Positions 34,183-42,665 of a stretch of 42,665 bases of DNA are shown in pieces. The translations under genes and the position numbers were made by a program. Below the pieces are notes generated by a model, which saw nothing but the letters and a program-made list of their open reading frames with translations, was not told the origin of the DNA and made no database searches. Where the stretch lies: assembly GCA_945861385.1 (NCBI GenBank), contig CAMAUI010000029.1, positions 1 to 42,665 of the forward strand, in the 5' to 3' direction. Source of the DNA: Prosthecobacter debontii (lineage in GTDB: Bacteria; Verrucomicrobiota; Verrucomicrobiia; Chthoniobacterales; Chthoniobacteraceae). Each line of letters starts with the position of its first letter. The first letter of the stretch is position 1.

Positions 34183-34818
34183 CTACCCGTTTTGACCGAC
34201 AACAGCGGTTGTCCCGGCACTTACGCTCTGCTTCACACCGTCCACTTTGTATCGGAGAATCCTATCCACCGTATTGCCGATAAAGACTCCCAGTTCCGCA
34301 GTACCAGAAATCCGGCCGAAATTCGAGGTCTGGAAAGCCAGGGGATCACCAGCGGGTGCGTTCTCCACCGATGCCTCCAGTGTGCCGCGGAGCGGCACGG
34401 CGAATTCCTGCGTCTGGAACCCCTGACCTGGGACGAGGATCGGGTCGCCGTTCGCGTCGCGGACGAAATCCGTGAAAGTGAAGAAGCCCTCGATGATCGC
34501 GCTCACCGAGCCCTTCCCGGGATCTCCCACGGCTGTCATCGTTCCAGAAAAAATTGTGCCCTGCGTAAAGATGAGGAAAGTCCCGTCACCCAGACCGCTA
34601 CTTGGCATCCCGACTGTAAAGATGCCCAATGAATTCATTGCTTCCGAACCCTGCACCGCTGGTGTCGCTGACTCTTCATCCTTTGGAATCAGCACGCCGG
34701 AATAAGTTCCGGTAATCGCAATGTTCTCCGATTCCGCGCTGTCCGGCCCTCCGGTGTGTGCGAGAACTTGAGCCTTCAGAAAGACAATGCAAAGCAGGAA
34801 GGAGAGGATGCGTTTCAT
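34183..34818 (-). CDS. Secreted protein of unknown function
   Basis: A 211-aa protein with a signal peptide (MKRILSFLLCIVFLKAQVLA, cleavage before HTGG). The mature part is Gly/Thr/Ser-rich and beta-like (ITGTYSGVLIPKD, LGIFTVGMPSSGLGDGTFLI, GSVSAIIEGFFTFTDF) with a repeated SGT/GT pattern, and no recognised domain. It precedes the prepilin-like gene on the same strand by 40 bases. A -35/-10 pair sits about 40-70 bases upstream. The codons are less GC-rich than neighbours, by eye. It may be surface exposed; the function is unknown. Confidence 0.7.
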   Translation of the reverse strand: MKRILSFLLCIVFLKAQVLAHTGGPDSAESENIAITGTYSGVLIPKDEESATPAVQGSEAMNSLGIFTVGMPSSGLGDGTFLIFTQGTIFSGTMTAVGDPGKGSVSAIIEGFFTFTDFVRDANGDPILVPGQGFQTQEFAVPLRGTLEASVENAPAGDPLAFQTSNFGRISGTAELGVFIGNTVDRILRYKVDGVKQSVSAGTTAVVGQNG

Positions 34819-34859
34819 AGGTGTGTGAGGTGTGTGAGAGGTTGGCGTCTGCAAGAACC

Positions 34860-34887
34860 TAGATAATGGCTGAAACTGGACGGTCAA
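34860..34887 (-). promoter_or_regulatory. Candidate promoter of the secreted protein-prepilin unit
   Basis: On the minus strand TTGACC (34887-34882) is followed after 16 bases by TATCTA (34865-34860). The leader between it and the ATG has the direct repeat GTGTGTGAG twice (34821-34838, plus strand) and no Shine-Dalgarno site. Confidence 0.4.
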
Positions 34888-34963
34888 ACTAAATCTTCCG
34901 TGATTTTTCGATCTGGCGCGGGCATTGACGGGGCGCGGTGCTTTCCACACCGTCCGCGCCGCC

Positions 34964-36253
34964 GTGAGCCAGCACTTCAGCCTTTTTCTCGCACTCCGCT
35001 ATCTAAAACCAAAGCGCACTTTCGTGTCGGTCATCACTGTGATCTCCGTGCTCGGCGTGGCGGTCGGGGTTTGGGCGCTGATCGTCGTCCTGTCGGTAAT
35101 GACGGGTTTCGACCATGAACTCCGCAGAAAAGTGCTCGGTTTCGAGGCTCACCTCACGGTCAGCGCGCGATCGGGCGTGATCAAAGAGTGGGAATCTGTG
35201 CGGGAGGCCTTGGACAAAACTCCCGGCGTGACTGCGTCGTCGCCGTTCGTCATGGGGCCGGCACTGCTCGACTTTGAGGACCACTTCCTCGCCGTCAAAC
35301 TGCGTGGCATCAATCTCGAGAGCGAAAGCCGCATCGCGAACCTGCACGAATTCGTCAAAACTGGCGCACTCGATCTCGACGGGGACAAGTGCATCATGGG
35401 CACCGAACTGGCCGCATCGCTCGGGGTGGTGGTCGGCGACAAGGTGCTCGTTCACGGCCCCGGGAACTTGCAGGAGGTGATGACCCAATTGAAGAAGGCG
35501 GAGAAAAAGGATCCCACGGCTAAGTCTATCGGCGACATCCGCCAGCTCGTGCAACCGGTGGAACTCGAGATCACGGGCCTCTTCGAGACCGGACGCTATC
35601 AATACGACTCTGAATTCGTGCTGGTACCGCTTCACGTCGCGCAGGAGGTGTACGGATTTCGCGGCGAAATCCACGGGATCACGCTTCGCACACGCGATCC
35701 GGAATGGGCGCACGGATTCAGGGGCGAACTCGAGGACCAGCTCGGCGGGAAACTGGCGGTGACCTCGTGGATTGATCAGAACAGGCAGCTCTTCGACGCG
35801 ATCGCCGTCGAGCGCGGCACGATGGCGGTCATCCTTTTCCTCATCGTGGGCGTCGCCGCGTTTGCGATCATGAACACACTCATCACGGTGACGGTGCAGA
35901 AAAGGAAGGAGATCGGCATCATCAAGGCGCTCGGGGCAAGCCAGTGGCAGATCATCAGGCTGTTTCTCTACCAGGGTGCCATGGTCGGGCTCCTCGGCAT
36001 CCTCGTGGGCTTTGGCACCGGGCTGGTGACGATTTTCTACCGGAACGAATTCCGCGCATTGCTTTCGCACGTCCTGGGCATCGAGATTTTTCCGAAGGGC
36101 ATCTATCAGTTTGCGAGCATCCCGGCTGAGATCGTGCCATACGACATGGCATTCATCTGCATCGCGTCGTTTATCGCATGCATGGTCGCCGGGCTCCTGC
36201 CAGCGGTCTTTGCGGCGAGGCTCGATCCCGTCAAGGCGCTGCGCGAGGAATAG
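34964..36253 (+). CDS. lolC: LolC/LolE-type lipoprotein-releasing ABC permease
   Basis: A 429-aa inner-membrane permease of the MacB/LolCE family, which with LolD ATPase extracts lipoproteins for transfer to LolA. The start is probably GTG 34964 (SQHFSLFLALRYLKPKRTFVSV); a TTG 13 codons earlier is possible. The first helix (about 25-45, VISVLGVAVGVWALIVVLSV), a large periplasmic domain to about 280, and three C-terminal helices are seen, with the FtsX-like block KRKEIGIIKALGASQWQIIR. The end PAVFAARLDPVKALREE is typical. LolD is not in the window. C versus E cannot be decided; single fused LolCE-type permeases are common outside enterics. Confidence 0.85.
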   Translation: MSQHFSLFLALRYLKPKRTFVSVITVISVLGVAVGVWALIVVLSVMTGFDHELRRKVLGFEAHLTVSARSGVIKEWESVREALDKTPGVTASSPFVMGPALLDFEDHFLAVKLRGINLESESRIANLHEFVKTGALDLDGDKCIMGTELAASLGVVVGDKVLVHGPGNLQEVMTQLKKAEKKDPTAKSIGDIRQLVQPVELEITGLFETGRYQYDSEFVLVPLHVAQEVYGFRGEIHGITLRTRDPEWAHGFRGELEDQLGGKLAVTSWIDQNRQLFDAIAVERGTMAVILFLIVGVAAFAIMNTLITVTVQKRKEIGIIKALGASQWQIIRLFLYQGAMVGLLGILVGFGTGLVTIFYRNEFRALLSHVLGIEIFPKGIYQFASIPAEIVPYDMAFICIASFIACMVAGLLPAVFAARLDPVKALREE

Positions 36254-36257
36254 CCGG

Positions 36258-37145
36258 TCACGCGCGCGGGTGGGCGTCGTCGTAGGCTTTCTTGAGCCGT
36301 TCCATTGTCACGTGCGTATAGATCTGCGTGGTGGAAAGCGACGCATGGCCGAGCAGCGCCTGCACGCTGCGGAGGTCCGCCCCCGCATCCAGCATGTGGG
36401 TGGCGAAGCTGTGGCGCAGCTTGTGGGGCGAAATGGTCTGTGGAATGCCGGCGTGCGCGAGGTATCGCTTCAGCGACAGCCAGACGCTCCGCGCGCCGAG
36501 GCGGTCGCGGCTCTTGTTGATGAAAAGCGGGCCGGCATTCACCGCGGCGGCGGCGCGGTATTTTTGCATCGCATCCAGCGCCGGCGCGCCGACCGGGATG
36601 ATGCGCTCCTTTCTCCCTTTCCCGAGCACACGCACGCTCTCCGTGAAAACATCCACGTCGCGCACATCGAGCAACGCAAGTTCCGCGATGCGCAGGCCGC
36701 TGCTGTAAAAAAGCTCCAGGATCGCCGCGTCTCGCAACGGCATCCACTTGGGTGCGCGGTCTGATTTCTCCATCGTGAGCGGCGCAGAGAGCAGCGCTTC
36801 AATCTGCTTCGCGGAGAGCACGACGGGCAGCTTCCGGTCGAGCTTGGGGAGCTGCACCTGCTTGAGCGGATTGTCCTTCAGCCCATGACGCTCGACGAGG
36901 AAGCGGAAGAATGTCCGCAGCGCCGCGAAATGCAGCCGGATGGTCGGCTTTGCCAGGCCGGCCTTCATCTTCTCGAAAAGGTAACGCCGGAAGTGTTCCG
37001 CGCGCAGTTCCCGCCAGGCGATCCCGGGCACTCCCGTGCGAAATGTTTCCAGCGCGTGCCGGTAGTTGATGAGTGTCCGCCCCGAGACGTTGCGCTCGAC
37101 TTCGAGGCTCTCGATGAACTCCTCCACCATTCGGTCTTTGCTCAC
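36258..37145 (-). CDS. Tyrosine recombinase XerC/XerD-like
   Basis: A 295-aa recombinase of the size of chromosome-dimer resolving XerC/XerD. The N-terminal SAM-like domain covers 1-95. Catalytic residues are all present: R152 (SSGLRIAELALLD), K176 (GKGRKERIIP), H241 and R244 (SPHKLRHSFATHMLDAG), H267 (LLGHASLSTTQIY), Y276. Start GTG 37145 is the longest; ATG 37130 is an alternative. It converges on lolC with a 4-base gap. Housekeeping length and close spacing to core genes favour Xer over a prophage integrase; no att-like repeats or phage genes are nearby. Confidence 0.88.
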   Translation of the reverse strand: MSKDRMVEEFIESLEVERNVSGRTLINYRHALETFRTGVPGIAWRELRAEHFRRYLFEKMKAGLAKPTIRLHFAALRTFFRFLVERHGLKDNPLKQVQLPKLDRKLPVVLSAKQIEALLSAPLTMEKSDRAPKWMPLRDAAILELFYSSGLRIAELALLDVRDVDVFTESVRVLGKGRKERIIPVGAPALDAMQKYRAAAAVNAGPLFINKSRDRLGARSVWLSLKRYLAHAGIPQTISPHKLRHSFATHMLDAGADLRSVQALLGHASLSTTQIYTHVTMERLKKAYDDAHPRA

Positions 37146-37318
37146 ACCCGGCAGAAATCACATCCGCGCCCCGAACGCGAGGTTGGAAAAAAGGAACTCC
37201 GAATGCGGTGGATGCGGCGCTCGCAATGCGGAAACCACCGCCTCCCCCATTCGTTCATTGGGGGCAAAAATCCGCCTCCTTCAACCTGCGCAACTTCACG
37301 CCCCGTGCTCGCGCGGCC

Positions 37319-37753
37319 TTATTGCGGTACCGCAGCCTGCGGGGCGGGCTGGCCGGGGAGCTGCGCCCTTACCACGGGGAGCGGGAACCGGATGATGAGC
37401 TGGTCATCGAGGAGAATCTCCACGTGGTAGTTTCCGTACTGCGCAAACTGCACGCCGCCGAAAAGATTCACGTTGGTCGCCATCACATCCATTTCCTTCA
37501 GTTCAAATTCCAAGCTCGCTTCGCCGAGCACCTTTTCAGCCGGATCCAGCAGCTTCGCGGTCTGCTTGAATCTCCCGATCCCATTGCACCACCGCGTCCA
37601 CATGCAGAGCTTCATGAAGCCCACCGGCAATTGTGGCGTGCGCACGCCGTTGATGACGCCCACGAGCGTCTGCATTCCGGTGATTTCGCGCCGGATGTCC
37701 TCGCAGAGGACGGACGCCTGACAGTTGGGAAGGACGTATTTATCTTCGTACAC
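37319..37753 (-). CDS. DUF6941-like hypothetical protein
   Basis: A 144-aa protein without signal peptide or membrane helix. The pattern SVLCEDIRREITGMQTLVGV, then PVGFMKLCMWTRW, LEFELKEM and GNYHVEILLDDQLIIRFPL resembles the DUF6941 beta-sandwich group (recalled; moderate certainty). A short Pro/Gln/Ala tail ends it (QPAPQAAVPQ). The role is unknown. It faces the EVE-domain gene divergently. The 172 bases between it and the Xer gene hold only imperfect GCGGTGG/CCACCGC palindromes. Confidence 0.6.
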   Translation of the reverse strand: MYEDKYVLPNCQASVLCEDIRREITGMQTLVGVINGVRTPQLPVGFMKLCMWTRWCNGIGRFKQTAKLLDPAEKVLGEASLEFELKEMDVMATNVNLFGGVQFAQYGNYHVEILLDDQLIIRFPLPVVRAQLPGQPAPQAAVPQ

Positions 37754-37889
37754 GATGCCCGTCTAACCGGGCATGGGTGCGCGGTCAACGCATGACAGAG
37801 CATGCACTCGGTTCGTGGTTGCCGCGCCCCACACGGCAGGAGGGATTTTCCACTTGCGCGGCGATCCTCCTATGATGCTCCTGTCAGCC

Positions 37890-38300
37890 ATGCAGCATTG
37901 GATGGTGAAACAGGAGCCCTCTGCCTATTCTTGGGCGCAATTCGTGAAGGACAAACGCTCCGCGTGGACGGGAGTCCGGAATTTCCAGGCGCGAAACAAT
38001 CTGCGCGCGATGAAAAAAGGTGATCACGTCCTCTTCTACCACTCGGTCGTGGGCAAGGAGGTCGTTGGCATCGCGAAGGTCGCCAAGACCGCCTACCCCG
38101 ACCCGACAGCGGACGAGGAAGGCTGGGAGTGCGTGGATCTTGTTCCTGTGCGAGTGCTAAAAAATCCTGTCCCGCTCGCTGCGATCAAGGCCGAGCCATC
38201 GCTCAAGAACATCGGCTTGCTCAAACAGTCGCGTCTCTCCGTGATGCCGCTCACCGCGGAGGAGTATTCCTCGCTTTTGAAAATGAGCGGCACGACTTGA
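37890..38300 (+). CDS. EVE-domain protein (thymocyte nuclear protein 1-like)
   Basis: A 136-aa single EVE domain of the PUA-like superfamily: HWMVKQEPSAYSWAQFVKD, TGVRNFQARNNLRAMKKGDH, LFYHSVVGKEVVGIAKVA, WECVDLVPVRVLKNPVPLA, IGLLKQSRLSVMPLT. EVE domains bind modified bases in DNA or RNA; free-standing ones are widespread in bacteria with unclear roles. ATG 37890 is chosen at the domain start; ATGs at 37872/37875 would add five to six residues. No restriction or modification genes adjoin it. Confidence 0.88.
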   Translation: MQHWMVKQEPSAYSWAQFVKDKRSAWTGVRNFQARNNLRAMKKGDHVLFYHSVVGKEVVGIAKVAKTAYPDPTADEEGWECVDLVPVRVLKNPVPLAAIKAEPSLKNIGLLKQSRLSVMPLTAEEYSSLLKMSGTT

Positions 38301-38350
38301 ACTGTGAAATTTTGAAGAAACGCCGCCGGAAACCGTCACTGATCCCGACC

Positions 38351-38821
38351 ATGAAAATCCACGCAATCCTCGCCGTCCTCGTCCTCGCAGCCCCTGCCAC
38401 GGCTCTCGCCGACCGCAGGGTCATCGTCGTGAATCGCAGCCACGGAGGCGGCCATTACCATGCACCGTCCTGCCGCACGTACGGCTCGTCTTATGTGCGC
38501 TACAGCAGTTCGAGCTACAGCCCGCGGTTCTCATGGTTTCGCTCTTCGCCTCGGTACTATTACAGCGGAGTGCCGTCGCTCAGGTTGTCCTACTCCTCGT
38601 CACCGCTCCGCTATTACAGTGCGGGGAATCGTGACTACGATGCACGCTCGATCGAGGTGGATGTGCAGCGCGAACTGCGCCGCCGCGGTTACTACCGGGG
38701 CCCGCTCGATGGCGACATCGGCCCCGGCAGCCGTGCAGCGATCCGCGCTTACCAGGCCGATCGCGGCCTCGAAATGAGCGGGCTCATTGACAGCACGCTG
38801 CTTCGTTCGCTCGGCCTCTGA
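38351..38821 (+). CDS. Secreted protein with C-terminal peptidoglycan-binding domain
   Basis: A 156-aa protein. A signal peptide (MKIHAILAVLVLAAPATALA) is followed by a Ser/Tyr/Arg-rich low-complexity segment (residues 30-98, many Tyr and Ser), then a PG_binding_1 domain (VDVQRELRRRGYYRGPLDGD, GPGSRAAIRAYQADRGLE, GLIDSTLLRSLGL). It probably anchors to the cell wall in the periplasm. The Tyr/Ser-rich spacer is of unknown function. It follows the EVE gene by 50 bases. Confidence 0.85.
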   Translation: MKIHAILAVLVLAAPATALADRRVIVVNRSHGGGHYHAPSCRTYGSSYVRYSSSSYSPRFSWFRSSPRYYYSGVPSLRLSYSSSPLRYYSAGNRDYDARSIEVDVQRELRRRGYYRGPLDGDIGPGSRAAIRAYQADRGLEMSGLIDSTLLRSLGL

Positions 38822-38893
38822 CCGCGCGACCAAATGGCAGGGCATGCCGGTGCTCGTTTGACACTCAGTGCTGCCCGGGGTAATCGCCACGGC

Positions 38894-39943
38894 GTGATTC
38901 GTTTCCTGGCGACACTCGCCGTCGCTGTCAGCTCACTGCTTGCCGAGGACCAGGTCAACCCGCCGGAGGTGGAACCGCCTCCCGCAGCGGCGACCAAGTC
39001 TCCCGGCCCCTCCATTGTCGCCGTGGCATTTGACGCCCGCGCCGTCGCCGACCTCGACGAAGATCGCGCCGTGACCGCTCCGCTCGTGGACGCGCTCGTT
39101 CGCACGGTCACCGGGGCAAAGGACACCGCTGCCGCGTGGCGCACACTGGTCGGGCCGGAGGATCGCGTCGGAATCAAAGTCACCGCGCATGGCGGGCGGT
39201 ACTTTGGCACCCGGCGCGGAGTGATTGCGGCCGTGGTTGCGGGCGTCCGCTCGGCGGGCGTGAAGGAAGTTTTCGTATGGGACAAAAGCGCCGCGGAACT
39301 CCGCGCTGCCGGAATCACCGCGGAGACTGTCGGGTGCGAGGTCCGTGCCATCGAGCCTCCGCGCGGATGGGACGGTGAGGCGACGGTGCAGGCTCCGTGC
39401 ATTGGAAAACTGATCTGGGGTGACTTCCTTTTCGCCGCCCGTGCGGCGCAGCGCGAGCCCGACCTCCTCAGCAGCAAGAGCAACCTCGCAAGTCTCCTGA
39501 CCCGCGGCTGCACCAAATTCATCAACATCCCCGCGCTCGCCGACGAGGCTGGCTGTGGCGTCGCCGGCGCGCTCCACAGCGCAGTCATCGGCAACCTCGA
39601 CAACTGGCGCCGCTTCACTTCCTTCGGCGAGGGCGGAGCCGCTGCGATCGCGGAAATCTATGCCGACAAGCGCATCGGCGGAAAATGTGTGCTCCACATT
39701 CTCGATGCCATGGTCGTGACCTACGCCGGTGGTCCCGGTGCAAACCCGCGCTATTCCTTCCCCCACGCCAGCCTCTACGCCAGCCGCGATCCGGTCGCGC
39801 TGGATACCATCGGCCTCCGGCTGATGGAGCGATGGCGCGTTGATTCCGGGCTCGCGCCCATCGGGACGAAGGCCGCATGGTTGCAAGGCACCACCGTTGG
39901 AAACTCCGACGACAAATTGATTCAGCTCAAAACCGCACGATGA
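38894..39943 (+). CDS. Secreted DUF362-domain protein
   Basis: About 349 aa from GTG 38894, which starts a signal peptide (IRFLATLAVAVSSLLAED); an ATG at 38834 would precede it by 20 unrelated residues. The DUF362 domain shows VGPEDRVGIKVTAHGGRYFG, GVKEVFVWDKSAAELRAAG, KFINIPALADEAGCGVAGAL, NLDNWRRFTSFGEGGAAAIA and SLYASRDPVALDTIGLRLME. Members often carry 4Fe-4S ferredoxin modules; none is present here. The function is unknown. The stop overlaps the next ATG by four bases (ATGA), coupling it to the squalene/phytoene synthase. Confidence 0.8.
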   Translation: MIRFLATLAVAVSSLLAEDQVNPPEVEPPPAAATKSPGPSIVAVAFDARAVADLDEDRAVTAPLVDALVRTVTGAKDTAAAWRTLVGPEDRVGIKVTAHGGRYFGTRRGVIAAVVAGVRSAGVKEVFVWDKSAAELRAAGITAETVGCEVRAIEPPRGWDGEATVQAPCIGKLIWGDFLFAARAAQREPDLLSSKSNLASLLTRGCTKFINIPALADEAGCGVAGALHSAVIGNLDNWRRFTSFGEGGAAAIAEIYADKRIGGKCVLHILDAMVVTYAGGPGANPRYSFPHASLYASRDPVALDTIGLRLMERWRVDSGLAPIGTKAAWLQGTTVGNSDDKLIQLKTAR

Positions 39944-40908
39944 CTGTTTCCAGCCTCAATGGACGCCTGCTCGAATCGGTTTCCCGCACCTTCTACTTAA
40001 GTGTGCGTCTCCTTCCCCGGCGTGTGCGTGAGCCTGTCGGTGTCGCCTACCTGCTCGCGCGTGCCGCCGACACGATCGCCGACACGGACAGCGCGAGCCC
40101 TGCCACGCGCCTCCGGCACCTCACGGATTTCCAGGGCCTCATCGGTGGCCAGGCGGGCCCCCATCTTGTCGCCGGCATCCAGCGTGACATCCAGCCGAAG
40201 CACAAGGGCGAACGCGCACTCGTCGCCGCGCTGCCGAAAGTCCTTGCCGCATTTTCCGCCCTCGACATTTGGGAGTGGAGGGAAACCTGCGACTTGCTCT
40301 CGAACATCATCCGGGGCCAGAGCAACGACCTCGAGATATTCAACGACCCCTCGCGTGTCATCGCCCTGCCGGATGCCACGGCGCTGGAGGATTACATCTA
40401 CCTCGTGGCTGGCTGCGTCGGTGAATGGTGGACGCGCATCTGCCTGCACCATTTGCGTGATTACTCCCGCATCCCCGAGGAGGAACTCACCACTTTTGCC
40501 TCCGGTTTTGGCAAGGCCCTCCAGCTCGTCAACATCCTCCGCGACATGCCGGCTGATCTCGCCGCCGGCCGCTGTTACCTGCCCGCGAACGAGCTCGCCG
40601 CCCTGAACATTGATCCCAACGAACTCCAGATCACGCCGTCCCTCGCACAGCCCGTTTTTGACCGATGGCTCGCGCATGCCCGCACGCTGATCGAGCTGGG
40701 CCGGCTTTACATCGCGGGCATCCGCACCCGCCGCGTCCGCATGGCGTGCTACATCCCGTGGGCGCTTGCCCGCCAGACGCTCGACCTGATGGAAAAAACC
40801 CCGCCGCTTGGCACTTCGCGGCGGGTCAAGGTGGGGCGGCTCGACGTTTATGCCACGCTGTTCCGGAGCTTCCGTGTCGCGTTTGGAAACAAACTGCTCA
40901 CCGCCTGA
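39940..40908 (+). CDS. Squalene/phytoene synthase family protein
   Basis: A 322-aa head-to-head prenyl synthase. The substrate-binding Asp motifs are D44-TIA-D48 (ARAADTIADTD) and the NILRDMPADLAAGRCYLP block. Other family features are SRTFYLSVRLLP near residue 16 and VGVAYLLARA. It should join two prenyl diphosphates, most likely two farnesyl diphosphates to squalene or a related intermediate; the second motif and SRTF start suggest a squalene-type rather than a carotenoid enzyme, but this is inference. No shc, hpn or crt gene is in the window. It is translationally coupled to DUF362. Confidence 0.85.
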   Translation: MTVSSLNGRLLESVSRTFYLSVRLLPRRVREPVGVAYLLARAADTIADTDSASPATRLRHLTDFQGLIGGQAGPHLVAGIQRDIQPKHKGERALVAALPKVLAAFSALDIWEWRETCDLLSNIIRGQSNDLEIFNDPSRVIALPDATALEDYIYLVAGCVGEWWTRICLHHLRDYSRIPEEELTTFASGFGKALQLVNILRDMPADLAAGRCYLPANELAALNIDPNELQITPSLAQPVFDRWLAHARTLIELGRLYIAGIRTRRVRMACYIPWALARQTLDLMEKTPPLGTSRRVKVGRLDVYATLFRSFRVAFGNKLLTA

Positions 40909-40980
40909 TCGGGGAGGTGATGGGCCGGCGCGATGGTTTCGCGCTTGGCGGCGGGGCTCCACATGGGGCATCTGGCTGGG

Positions 40981-42033
<1,053 letters not shown>

Positions 42034-42078
42034 TGTGCAGCCGTGGGTGCGGCTGATGGCGCGGGAACGCTGCGCGCG

Positions 42079-42665
42079 TTACGCTCCCATGCCTTCCTCG
42101 AAGCTGCCCGCGGCCTGCGGGAAGCAGAGGTTTTTCGCGACGTACGCGATGCCGTCGGCGGAGCAGAAATCGAGTTCCTTGTGGGCGCTCTCGGCTTCGA
42201 CCACGAGCGGGGCGCTGTCGGTCTTGTGGAGCTTGCAGTAGCGATCCTTGTAGCCGACGGCGAGGAGCAGTTCGGCGTAGCGGTGCATGTTCAGGTCGCC
42301 ACTGCCTAGGTCGGTGAACTGCATCGCGCGCTTCGGCCAGCCGGGCTCCATCGCGCGCAGCGGCAGGCCGCGGCGGATGACGAAGTTCTTCACGTGCGCG
42401 GCGTAGATGCGCTTGCCGACTTTCAGGAAGCGTGTCTCCCAATCCTCACCCTCCCAGCAGTGAGACGGGTCGGCATTCACGCCGAGGCACGCGTCGCCGT
42501 CGCAGATGTCCACGAGCATGTTGAAATCATCGGCCGTCGAGGCAGCGGTGCCGGGATGGATTTCGTGGCAGAGGTAGATGCCGTTTTTGCGGGCGTGGTC
42601 GCGGAGTTTCTTCGTCTTTTTCACGAAGCGTTCCTTCCCCGCCGCGAGCAGGTCGTAGCCGGGCC
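42079..42665 (-). CDS. Sugar phosphate isomerase/epimerase family protein, partial at window end
   Basis: The frame is open to the window edge, so the N-terminal part is missing; 195 residues are visible from PGYDLLAAGKERF. The xylose-isomerase-like barrel is recognised from NGIYLCHEIHPGTAAS (metal ligand E), GVNADPSHCWEG and IYAAHVKNFVI. The pattern LGVNADPSH-W and the later GDLNMHRYAELLLAVGYKD are typical of these proteins beside Gfo/Idh/MocA oxidoreductases. Cytosolic as far as seen. The gap to the convergent Tat-exported paralogue (45 bases) has a CAGCCG/CGGCTG hairpin at 42038-42055. Confidence 0.85.
   Translation of the reverse strand, partial: PGYDLLAAGKERFVKKTKKLRDHARKNGIYLCHEIHPGTAASTADDFNMLVDICDGDACLGVNADPSHCWEGEDWETRFLKVGKRIYAAHVKNFVIRRGLPLRAMEPGWPKRAMQFTDLGSGDLNMHRYAELLLAVGYKDRYCKLHKTDSAPLVVEAESAHKELDFCSADGIAYVAKNLCFPQAAGSFEEGMGA

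Noticed and set aside
36258-37145. Xer recombinase as a prophage or island integrase
   Set aside because: Size and motifs fit housekeeping XerC/XerD; no tRNA, direct att repeats or phage genes are nearby.
42038-42055. Hairpin CAGCCG/CGGCTG as an intrinsic terminator
   Set aside because: Six-bp stem without a T-run on either side; kept only as a note in the neighbouring gene entry.

Overview
The window is a high-GC, densely coded bacterial chromosome segment that looks like Verrucomicrobiota, probably a Chthoniobacter/Spartobacteria-type soil lineage (inference; no rRNA gene is present to confirm it). The grounds are a DUF5069 gene next to dnaB, a long Rho with a Lys-rich and Gln-rich N-terminus, a bactofilin next to a zinc-ribbon bactofilin, a C-x-P-x-R sulfatase beside a ThuA-domain protein, a Tat-exported sugar isomerase-like protein, weak use of Shine-Dalgarno sites, and many GC-rich intergenic hairpins of the kind common in PVC-group genomes. 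No tRNA, rRNA, CRISPR array, intact insertion sequence or prophage was seen.

Layout. 1-218: compound palindromic repeat. 219-2975 (-): two-gene envelope glycosylation unit (GT2 transferase, GT-C-like membrane protein). 3168-5673 (+): rplI-dnaB-DUF5069. 5937-8982: yebC-like remnant, rho, and a convergent UbiA-type prenyltransferase. 9096-12888 (+): secreted TIGR03790/PA14 protein and a uvrB that stops after the first helicase domain, followed by hairpin repeats and a terminal-inverted-repeat element. 13172-15732 (-): ThuA-domain protein and sulfatase. 15943-17357 (+): two bactofilins, then a second copy of the terminal-inverted-repeat element. 17456-22650 (-): trpC, a Fur-family regulator, sufC-sufB-sufD and yhbY. 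22760-24923: GAF protein, signal peptidase I, lone ExbD. 25065-30161: YdcF-type protein, Gfo/Idh/MocA oxidoreductase, DUF423, MTH1-like Nudix hydrolase, SDR epimerase, outer-membrane barrel. 30188-32899 (-): leuS carrying a 105-bp in-frame repeat insertion. 33002-37753: rdgB, a prepilin-like and a secreted protein, a LolC/E-type permease, a Xer recombinase, a DUF6941-like protein. 37890-42665: EVE-domain protein, peptidoglycan-binding protein, DUF362 protein overlapping a squalene/phytoene synthase, and two convergent sugar isomerase/epimerase-like genes, the last running off the window.

Most genes are housekeeping: translation (rplI, leuS, yhbY), replication (dnaB), transcription termination (rho), Fe-S assembly (suf), nucleotide-pool cleaning (Nudix, rdgB) and envelope biogenesis (lepB, lolC, bactofilins, PG-binding). 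I found no clear new multi-gene system. The most unusual content is repeat-driven: a hairpin element inside leuS, two related terminal-inverted-repeat elements placed between convergent genes, and hairpin modules beside a truncated uvrB and a yebC remnant. All coordinates and similarities come from reading the sequence; no database search was run.
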